From NCBI GenBank assembly GCA_026398595.1, contig JAPLSO010000062.1, positions 1 to 44,492 of the forward strand: a stretch of 44,492 nucleotides of DNA, given 5' to 3'. Both the position numbers and the translations under genes were made by a program. Below the pieces are notes generated by a model. The model was given only the letters and a program-made list of their open reading frames with translations. It was not told the DNA's origin and ran no database searches. Within the stretch, counting starts at the first letter, position 1. Each line of letters starts with the position of its first letter. Source of the stretch: Spirochaetota bacterium. Its GTDB lineage: Bacteria > Spirochaetota > Spirochaetia > Treponematales > Rectinemataceae. Positions 16,124 through 22,763 of this stretch are shown here, one piece after another.

Positions 16124-16998
16124 GGCCTGACTCCTCCGTGCTTGCGTGCGAATCCTTCAGGCTTTATGAGGAGGACGAGGACCAGGAATATGAAGGCGAA
16201 GATGTCCCGGAAGCTCGCCGAGGCGAAGGTGATGCCCAGGTTTTCGATGATGCCCAGGCTCAAGCCGCCGAGGGCCGCGCTCGGCACGTCGGTGAGGCCG
16301 CCGAGGACAGAGGCTGAGAAGGCCTTCATGCCCACCGAGCCTCCCATGGTCGCAATCAGGGTCTGGTAGTAGATGGCGAGAAGCATACCCGCTATGCCGC
16401 CCAGGCCCGAACCGATGCAGTTGCCCGCGAGGGTCGTCGCCCTGACGTTGATGCCCATAAGTGCCGCAGCCCTCTTGTCCTGGCTCACGGCCCTCAGCAT
16501 CACGCCCCAGCGGGTCTTGTTGAAAAGCAGGAACAAGAGCAGGGAAAACGATATGACGGTGACGATGACGATGATCTGGACGAGGGTCACCCCAACCACG
16601 CCCACACCGAAAAACTTGTTCTCTATGATACCCAATAGCGGCATGTTGTTGGGTCCGATCAGGATCTGGGTGAGGTTCTTGAGCAGCATGCTCACGCCGA
16701 TCGTCAAAAGGAGGGAGATATGGCGCGGGGCGTCGAAGAAGCGCTCGTAGCAGACTTTATAGACGAAGAGGCCTATGAAGGCCGAGGCCGCGAAGCTCGC
16801 TATCATCCCAAGCAGCACGTTTTTGCCGAAGAACTGGAAGGCGAAATAGGCGGCGAAAGCTCCTGTCATGATTACCTCGCCGTGGGTGAAGGTCACGAGG
16901 CCGACCACGCCTACGACCACCGAATAGCCGATAGCCATGAGGGCGTAGATTGATCCCTGGCAGATTCCGTTGATCAATTGCGATAGGTAATAATCCAT
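16120..16998 (-). CDS. livH: Branched-chain amino-acid-type ABC transporter permease LivH
   Basis: A 292-residue permease with about eight membrane segments; GSIYALMAIGYSVVVGVVG at the N-terminus and the KAFSASVLGGLTDVPSAALG segment near the end are LivH hallmarks. The start is taken at the ATG at 16996-16998 (M-D-Y-Y-L-S), with GGGA six bases upstream, because it gives the normal family N-terminus; an in-frame start 39 bases earlier would add an unrelated leader. A stem-loop separates it from the binding-protein gene. Confidence 0.9.
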   Translation of the reverse strand: MDYYLSQLINGICQGSIYALMAIGYSVVVGVVGLVTFTHGEVIMTGAFAAYFAFQFFGKNVLLGMIASFAASAFIGLFVYKVCYERFFDAPRHISLLLTIGVSMLLKNLTQILIGPNNMPLLGIIENKFFGVGVVGVTLVQIIVIVTVISFSLLLFLLFNKTRWGVMLRAVSQDKRAAALMGINVRATTLAGNCIGSGLGGIAGMLLAIYYQTLIATMGGSVGMKAFSASVLGGLTDVPSAALGGLSLGIIENLGITFASASFRDIFAFIFLVLVLLIKPEGFARKHGGVRP

Positions 16999-17017
16999 AT
17001 CGGTCCCTTGAAGGATT

Positions 17018-17062
17018 GGCGCCCAGAGGGCGCTCAAGCAGCCTTATAGCCGCCTGGGCGCC
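17018..17062 (-). terminator. Stem-loop between binding-protein and livH genes
   Basis: GGCGCCCAG and CTGGGCGCC form a perfect 9-bp stem around a 27-base loop, in the gap after the binding-protein stop. No T-run follows, so it most likely protects the 3' end of the binding-protein message or causes partial read-through, raising binding protein over membrane subunits. Confidence 0.5.
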
Positions 17063-17083
17063 CCGATCGAAGACGCGGTATGC

Positions 17084-18229
17084 CTACTTTGCGAAATCGA
17101 AGTCCGTCTTCTTGACGAACTGGCCTTTCTCGACCTGGACGATGAGGTACTTTCTGAAGACGTCGCCGGCGGGGAGAAAGACGATCGGGCCGGTAAAGCC
17201 GACAAAGCTCTTGTTGGAATCGAGGTTCCTGCGGATCGAGTCCCTGGTCACTTTATCGCCGGAGTTCTTGATGGCGGCGGCGAGGAGGTAGACGACGTCG
17301 TAGGCACAGGCGGGATGGACCGTGGGCGGGAAGCCTGCGGCCTTGTTGAAGGTGTCGTACCAGGTCATGTCCTTCTTGCTGTTGGGATCGAAGAAGAAGG
17401 GCGTGGTCAGGAGGAGGCCTTCGGCGTTGGCGCCGCAGAGGTTGATGATCTGCTGGGAAGTGCCGGGGCCGAGGGTGGTGATCTTGACGTCTTTCCAGCC
17501 GGCCTGGGCGATCTGGTTGATGACGGTGGGGACGGCGCCCTGGTCCAGGATGATGATATGGTCAGGCTTGCCGCGGCGGAGCTTGGCGATGGAAGCGGAG
17601 AAGTCTTTCTCGTCGGCGAGGTAGTTGACGTCGGAGACGACGTTGAGTCCATCCTTCACTGCCTGGCCCACCAGGTTGTCATGGGAGCTCTTGCCCCAAT
17701 CGGAGTTGACCCAGATCACGCCGATGTCCTTGGCGCCGGCGAACTTCTTCAGAAGGTAGGTGGAGAAGAAGGGAGCCTCTCCGTCCTGGCGGCCCATGAC
17801 CGAGTAGGCCCAGTCGCTCATGGACGCGTAGTTGGGGTTGGAAGCGGTGGGCGATACGAGGACAAGGCCAGCCTCTTCCACGATGGGCGCGGCTGCCATG
17901 CAGGAGGAACTGGTGAAGTCGCCGATGATGCCCATGATGGAGGCATCGTCGCCGAACTGGCGGGCGATGTCAGCGCTTTCCTTGGGATCGCCCTTGGAGT
18001 CCTTCACGACCAGCTCGATCCGGATCTCGCCCTTGGCGTTGATCTCGTCGGCGGCCATCTGTGTGGCGATCTTGAATCCCTTGCCATACTCGGCATTGGT
18101 ACCCGTGATGGGAGCCATGACGCCGAATTTGTAGGTCTTTACGGGGCCGGCGGCGAAAACCGCGGTGCCTGCGGCCAACAGCGCGATGCCGATGGCCAGA
18201 GTCCTGAACAATCTTGCTTTGCTCATCTT
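17084..18229 (-). CDS. ABC transporter substrate-binding protein, Liv/AmiC family (Peripla_BP_6)
   Basis: A 381-residue periplasmic protein. The signal peptide starts M-S-K-A-R-L-F and ends near A-V-F-A-A. Family landmarks are FGVMAPITGTNAEYGKGF, INAKGEIRIELVVKDSKGDP, GDFTSSSCMAAAPI (ligand-binding S/T region), and VSPTASNPNY. The start is the ATG at 18227-18229, preceded by AAAGGAGA; an ATG 36 bases upstream overlaps the previous stop but would bury the signal peptide. Delivers substrate to LivHMGF. The S-S/T ligand-contact pattern fits an alpha-amino acid or a close analogue, but identity is unknown. Confidence 0.9.
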   Translation of the reverse strand, partial: KMSKARLFRTLAIGIALLAAGTAVFAAGPVKTYKFGVMAPITGTNAEYGKGFKIATQMAADEINAKGEIRIELVVKDSKGDPKESADIARQFGDDASIMGIIGDFTSSSCMAAAPIVEEAGLVLVSPTASNPNYASMSDWAYSVMGRQDGEAPFFSTYLLKKFAGAKDIGVIWVNSDWGKSSHDNLVGQAVKDGLNVVSDVNYLADEKDFSASIAKLRRGKPDHIIILDQGAVPTVINQIAQAGWKDVKITTLGPGTSQQIINLCGANAEGLLLTTPFFFDPNSKKDMTWYDTFNKAAGFPPTVHPACAYDVVYLLAAAIKNSGDKVTRDSIRRNLDSNKSFVGFTGPIVFLPAGDVFRKYLIVQVEKGQFVKKTDFDFAK

Positions 18230-18261
18230 CTGTCTCCTTTCTGGTATGAACTCACTTCCGC

Positions 18262-18756
18262 TCATTTGTGGAAGTGTAGTTTGCAGGTCTTGCAGCCCTT
18301 GGCAATCGTGTCGGTGAGGTCGAAAGCCAAGCCCATGCTCTCGGCGATACCCCTGTCTCCATCCATGGCGATATCGCAGAATAGCGCTATCCTTTCGTCG
18401 TCCAGCCCGAGCTTCTTCCAGGCCGAGATGAGGGGACAGTAGTGGAATTCAGCATGGATGTTTCCCTTGTCGACACCGAAGACATCCATCTCGAAGTTCT
18501 TGATCCCGTCCGTGGTCAGGAAGACATTCTTGAATTCGGCGGCATCGGCCGGGTTCGCTACTTGGGCCTTGAACCTCAGCCCGTGGATGTTGCCGCATGC
18601 GCGCACGGCGGCCCGGGTGATCTTCTCGGCATCGACACCGGCTTTTTCCATTTCGGCGTACGTGAGGGCCATCCAGGTGGCCCTGTGCTCGATGCAGGCA
18701 CGGGCGAGGTTGATCTTGTCCTCGTCGATCGCCGCCTTGTTCACTATCTTCGACAT
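18262..18756 (-). CDS. L-2-amino-thiazoline-4-carboxylate (ATC) hydrolase-family protein
   Basis: A 164-residue cytosolic protein whose core, FHYCPLISAWKKLGL followed by CDIAMDGDRGI, matches the ATC hydrolase family, named for the enzyme that opens the ring of 2-amino-thiazoline-4-carboxylate on the way to cysteine. Most family members are uncharacterised, so the reaction here is only suggested. The tail has a C-K-T-C pair and three histidine/lysine residues that may bind metal. The start is the ATG at 18754-18756 with GGGAG seven bases upstream; an in-frame TTG lies 15 bases earlier. It sits between the GntR regulator and the Liv binding protein. Confidence 0.75.
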   Translation of the reverse strand: MSKIVNKAAIDEDKINLARACIEHRATWMALTYAEMEKAGVDAEKITRAAVRACGNIHGLRFKAQVANPADAAEFKNVFLTTDGIKNFEMDVFGVDKGNIHAEFHYCPLISAWKKLGLDDERIALFCDIAMDGDRGIAESMGLAFDLTDTIAKGCKTCKLHFHK

Positions 18757-18811
18757 TCCGCGCTCCCTCAAATCCTTGATTCACGGGCCGGCGACGCCGG
18801 CCATCGATTTC

Positions 18812-19498
18812 CTACTTTCGCATGATGAGGTCCTTGAGTATCAGGACATCCTGCCGTATCAGATTCACCGCCTCTTCCTCGTTCCCGGATAGCACAGCCT
18901 CCAGGACAGCCCGGTGGTAATGGATGCCTTCCGGCCTGTTCTTGCCCTCCAGGATGAGTTGTATGCTCGCCCTTCTCAGGAGGTCGATGACCATGATGAT
19001 GCAGCGTTTCAGGATCACGTTCCCGCTCGCCTCGGCGATGGACTGGTGCACCTGATCCCCTTTGAGGATCCACGAATGGATGTCCTCCTCGTCCTCCTGT
19101 ATCTCCCTTTCCCGGGCGAGCATGGATCGAAGGAGCGCGAGGGAGGCGGGGTTCCGGTTTCTGCAGGCCAAGCGGACGCTCTCAGTCTCGAGGAGGAGGC
19201 GCAGATCTATCGCGTCCAGGATCTCGCGCAGGGAGATGGGTACGATCTCATAGCCGAGCCGAGGTATGTTGCACAGAATGTTCTCCGAACAGAGCATGAG
19301 CAGGGCCTCGCGCACCGGTGCCCGGCTCATGCCGAAGGCCTCGGCGAGTTTCTGCTCGTTCAGGCGCTCCCCTCCCGACAAGTCGCCGCTCAGGACGATT
19401 TCGAGGATCTTCCGATAGGCCTCTTCCTTCCGCGTAAGACAGGCTTCGCCCGCGGCGTCGGGATCAGCCATATCGAATATGCTGCTTGTTCGCATCAT
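18812..19498 (-). CDS. GntR-family (FadR/FCD type) transcriptional regulator
   Basis: A 228-residue repressor. Residues 20-90 form the winged helix (GERLNEQKLAEAFGMSRAPVREAL is the recognition region); the rest is an all-helical FCD ligand domain with the metal-binding D/H residues spread over LKGDQVHQSIAEASGN and HYHRAVLEAV. Such regulators bind small carboxylates or sugar acids and usually repress the operon they belong to. It is the second gene of the operon, starting three bases after the previous gene, and the repeated TATGATCA motif over the promoter is a candidate binding site. Confidence 0.88.
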   Translation of the reverse strand: MMRTSSIFDMADPDAAGEACLTRKEEAYRKILEIVLSGDLSGGERLNEQKLAEAFGMSRAPVREALLMLCSENILCNIPRLGYEIVPISLREILDAIDLRLLLETESVRLACRNRNPASLALLRSMLAREREIQEDEEDIHSWILKGDQVHQSIAEASGNVILKRCIIMVIDLLRRASIQLILEGKNRPEGIHYHRAVLEAVLSGNEEEAVNLIRQDVLILKDLIMRK

Positions 19499-19500
19499 CC

Positions 19501-20378
19501 CTATTTTCCAGCCGCGTCGATGGAGGCGCGTTTCAAGGCGAGCATGTTTTCAGGCGGCGTTCCTGGCAGGAAGGTACAGCCGGGCGCAAGGATGAAGCCT
19601 ATCGAACCGGCGACCGCTATGGCTTCGCGTGCCTGGGCATATACGGCTTCGGCGCCGCAGCTTTGGGCCATCACATGGTCGATGCCACCCGCAAGGCATT
19701 TATTCGTCTTGAGCCGCGCCGTCTTCAGGCTCGGCCCGCCCTGTCTGTCCTCCCAGCTCAAGGCCCCGCAGTCATACTCCGTGAAGAGGTCGAAATGGGC
19801 GCCCTTCTCGCCGTGGGCATGGACGATGACGTAGGGCATGCCCTTCATAGCGGCGAGTACCTGCCTGTCGAAGGGGGATTCGATGCGCGCGTAGTCGGCG
19901 GCCGACGGGCGGCTTCGACGGGGGCGCAGGTGCTGTCGGCTATGGTCGACAGGCCCTTGACGACCGTGTTCTCGGCCTGGCGGCAGTCCTCGGGCAGTCG
20001 CGACCAGGCGAGACGCACCGCTATATGAAGCGGGGAGAAGATGGTGGCTATCACGGGCGTGTCATGGTCGATCGCGTCCCTGACCCTTTTTAAGGATTCG
20101 AGGTACCGGCCGAACCCGCCTTTATGGGGATTGAGGGGCTCGAGAAGCTCCCATACCGATGAATCCTGAGCGAATTGGAAGTTGACAGGGGTGTCGTAGA
20201 GTTCGTCGTACATCACCTTGACGTAGTCGGGATCGAATTTCCTGTGGAACTTGAGGGTATACTCGGTAAATTCATCGACCCCGCGGTCGTGGACGGTGGA
20301 ATGCTGGTAGATGGAAACCGGGACTCTGTCGGTTTTCTCTCCACGGAAAACCCTGGTCAGACGCTCGCGCTTGGTCAT
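19501..20378 (-). pseudogene. Uroporphyrinogen-decarboxylase-fold protein (MtaA/CmuA-like), frameshifted
   Basis: Two halves of one gene lie in different frames. The first (ATG 20378, behind a run of G residues) begins TKRERLTRVFRGEKTDRVPV, the classical N-terminus of URO-D-fold proteins in the methylcobamide:coenzyme-M methyltransferase group, and loses homology after GLSTIAD. The second resumes with ADYARIESPFDRQVLAAM and continues through HAHGEKG, WEDRQGG and GGIDHVM to 19501. The shift falls between about 19900 and 19935, and roughly 20 residues seem missing there. Full family length is 330-350; here about 290 remain. It is either a broken gene or a local sequence error. It heads the operon, so its loss need not stop downstream expression. 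Confidence 0.7.
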
Positions 20379-20398
20379 GATCTATAGCCCCCCCCTGA

Positions 20399-20418
20399 TA
20401 TGATCAATGGTATGATCA
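20399..20418. promoter_or_regulatory. Candidate GntR operator: two TATGATCA copies over the -10
   Basis: TATGATCA occurs at 20399-20406 and 20411-20418, one helical turn apart (12 bp). Because TGATCA is itself a palindrome the pair is both a direct and an inverted repeat. The second copy covers the -10 element of the operon promoter, a classic place for a repressor. The GntR regulator encoded in the operon is the natural candidate. Confidence 0.5.
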
Positions 20419-20435
20419 GGTTTTTACCTTGTCAA
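20407..20435 (-). promoter_or_regulatory. Sigma-70-type promoter of the Liv/Dha operon
   Basis: On the minus strand a perfect TTGACA (20430-20435) is followed, 17 bp on, by TACCAT (20407-20412). The leader to the first start codon is about 20-25 bases and carries the G-rich ribosome site. All genes from 20378 to 10510 are closely spaced on the same strand and could be one transcript. Confidence 0.7.
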
Positions 20436-20576
20436 GAGCGAATTTCAAAGAAAATTGGGAGGAAGCCTGGGCAGGGAATGGGGAAATTTTGCTGGTCGGT
20501 ATAAGCTCCAGGCAAGGCGGAGGATGATGTCGGCCGGTCATGAGTCGTCGGCTCCGGGAAGGGAAGACAGCCAATC

Positions 20577-20605
20577 TTGCTTTTCCACCCCGTCGGCCCT
20601 ACTGT
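20577..20605 (+). promoter_or_regulatory. Possible promoter placing the transcript start at the GTG start codon
   Basis: TTGCTT (20577-20582), a 17-bp spacer and TACTGT (20600-20605) end seven bases before the GTG at 20613. The start codon has no ribosome site and is the first possible start after an in-frame TAA, so a leaderless message is possible. Confidence 0.4.
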
Positions 20606-20612
20606 CTAAACC

Positions 20613-22763
20613 GTGCCCAACGACGAAGCCAGTTGCCAGGACGCAGCCTGGGACGCGGAAAACTACCGCCTCCTCGCGGAGAATTCCTCCGACCTCATAG
20701 CCCGGATTTCCATAGAAGGGATCTGTCTGTATCTCTCCCCCTCGTGCGAGGATCTGCTGGGCTACACGCCCGGGGAACTGATCGGTCGCCACGTATTCGA
20801 CTTCATCCACCCTCTGGACCGGAAGGCCGTGGCGGATTCGCTCGAACCCGAAATCCTTTATCATTCGCATCTAAAGATAGTCTGCCGGCTCCGCCGCAAG
20901 AACGGCTACTACGGCTGGTTCGAAGGCAAGTTCAGCTTCTTCGGCGAGGTCCTGACCAAACAACTCCAGGTAGTCGCCGTCATCCGTGATGTCGGCGACC
21001 GGGTACGCGCCGAGCGCTTCGCCACGGTGCGTCATTCAATCGCGGCCATGGACCCGCAAGGCACTGACCTGGAAAAGAAGTTTTCCTCGCTCCTGTCGAC
21101 GATCTGCGCGACTCTCACCTGGGATATGGGCGAAATCTGGCTCGTCCAGGAAGGCAAGTCCGTCCTGAGGCGCCGCGGGTACTGGTACGCCCCGTCGTCG
21201 AGGCTGAGACAATTCGCCGAGCGCTCCTCGGACATGGCCTTCGCCCCCGGCGTCGGCCTTCCCGGCTTGCTCTGGAGCAGAAAGGAAGTGAGCCTCTTCG
21301 ACGATTTACCCAACGTCTCGGCGTCCGTCCGCAGAAAAGAGTACCGGGAGACCGGGCTCAAATCGGTGATCGGCACGGTCTTGTCGGACGAAACAACTAT
21401 CTATGGCGTGATACTGTTTCTCAGCCGCAGGACCATCCAGCGCAACCATGAACTTCTGGACATGATTGAGGAAACGGGCGCCGCTCTGGGCGCTTTCATG
21501 GCAAAACACTTCGCGAGGAAAAGCCTCGAGGCCGAATCGGAGAAGCTCGGCGTCCTCGTCGAGGAGGGGACGGCCAGGATACGGGCCCTCCAGAACGAAG
21601 TGAACAGGCAGCAGCGTCTGGAACAGGACATGATCATGGCCGCCGAGGTTCAACGCCAACTCCTTCCCTTAAAGGATCCGGAAATCCCTGGTTTTAGCAT
21701 TTCATCGGCGGCCATCCCCGCCCGTCTCATAAGCGGGGATTTTTGGGACTACGCCCCGGCCTCACCCGGCCTCTGCGACATCATCATAGCCGACGTGTCG
21801 GGTAAGGGTATTGCCGCCGCCGTGATGACGACGGCGGCGAAGACCATCTTCCGCCTGTCCGATAAAGGAAGGGGAGACCCGTCGCGTCTGCTCGAAGCTA
21901 TGAACACCGCGCTGTACGTCGATCTCGAACGTACGGAAATGTTCCTCACCGCCCAAATTCTCCGCCTCGATTCCACGCGCGGCCGTATAAGCTACGCTTC
22001 GGCTGGTCATACGGAGGCCCTTCACTTTCTCCGTTCTACCGGAAAATGTGTCCTCCTCCCCTCTACCGCCCCGCCGATTGGAATTATAGGGGAGATCAGC
22101 GTGGGACAACTCGAAATCGCCACGCGGCCTGGAGATTTCTTCGTCGTCTACAGCGATGGCGTCACGGAAGCCGTCGACGAGGAGGACAGGCTCTTCGGGA
22201 TGAAGCGTTTCGTCGACATCCTGGAAGGCGGGGCTTTCGAATCGGCCTCGGATCTCGTCCAGGCTGTCCTCGCAGAAGTGCGCCGTTTTTCGGGGGACGG
22301 ACCGCTCGCGGACGACCTCACCATCGTCGTGATCGAGGCGAAGACGAGAAAGATCCATCGCAAGGTCGAGTCATCGATCGAAAAGCTCAACGAGGCCGCG
22401 TCCTGGGTGCGGGACGCTTCGCTCGCCTACGGGAAACAAACAGCCGACGAACTGGAACTCATCGCTTCGGAGCTCGTAACCAACGCGATCAAGCATGCCG
22501 ACGGCGGGGACTTGGCCATGATAGGGTTATCCATGACGCTCGAGCCGGATAAAATCTCTCTCGATCTCGAATACCCGGGGTCGGCCTTCGACCCCGATAA
22601 GAAGACCAAGGTCCCGCCTGATCCGCTCCAGGAGGGCGGGAGGGGCATCCCCATTGTCCGCGCTCTCGCCGACCAGCTCGAGTTTTCGCACGAAGAGGGT
22701 GAACCGCCGGGCTTGAACCGCTGGCATGTGGTAAAACAGGCGCCCCAGGAGACAGACCGTTGA
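20613..22763 (+). CDS. PAS-GAF-PP2C (RsbU-like) phosphatase fused to RsbW-like kinase domain
   Basis: A 716-residue cytosolic sensor. Order: PAS domain (about 18-130, YLSPSCEDLLGYTPGELIG), GAF domain (about 150-300), a coiled-coil linker (about 300-345), a SpoIIE/RsbU-type PP2C phosphatase (about 345-575, with GDFWDY, ADVSGKGIAAA, YSDGVTEAVDEEDRLFG and DDLTIVVI metal motifs), then an RsbW-type ATPase/kinase domain (about 580-710, ELIASELVTNAIKHA as N-box and GGRGIPIVRAL as G2). The G1 box is odd: LEYPGSAFDP has tyrosine where the ATP-contacting aspartate is expected. It should phosphorylate and dephosphorylate a STAS protein, most simply the one encoded two genes on. Confidence 0.85.
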   Translation: MPNDEASCQDAAWDAENYRLLAENSSDLIARISIEGICLYLSPSCEDLLGYTPGELIGRHVFDFIHPLDRKAVADSLEPEILYHSHLKIVCRLRRKNGYYGWFEGKFSFFGEVLTKQLQVVAVIRDVGDRVRAERFATVRHSIAAMDPQGTDLEKKFSSLLSTICATLTWDMGEIWLVQEGKSVLRRRGYWYAPSSRLRQFAERSSDMAFAPGVGLPGLLWSRKEVSLFDDLPNVSASVRRKEYRETGLKSVIGTVLSDETTIYGVILFLSRRTIQRNHELLDMIEETGAALGAFMAKHFARKSLEAESEKLGVLVEEGTARIRALQNEVNRQQRLEQDMIMAAEVQRQLLPLKDPEIPGFSISSAAIPARLISGDFWDYAPASPGLCDIIIADVSGKGIAAAVMTTAAKTIFRLSDKGRGDPSRLLEAMNTALYVDLERTEMFLTAQILRLDSTRGRISYASAGHTEALHFLRSTGKCVLLPSTAPPIGIIGEISVGQLEIATRPGDFFVVYSDGVTEAVDEEDRLFGMKRFVDILEGGAFESASDLVQAVLAEVRRFSGDGPLADDLTIVVIEAKTRKIHRKVESSIEKLNEAASWVRDASLAYGKQTADELELIASELVTNAIKHADGGDLAMIGLSMTLEPDKISLDLEYPGSAFDPDKKTKVPPDPLQEGGRGIPIVRALADQLEFSHEEGEPPGLNRWHVVKQAPQETDR

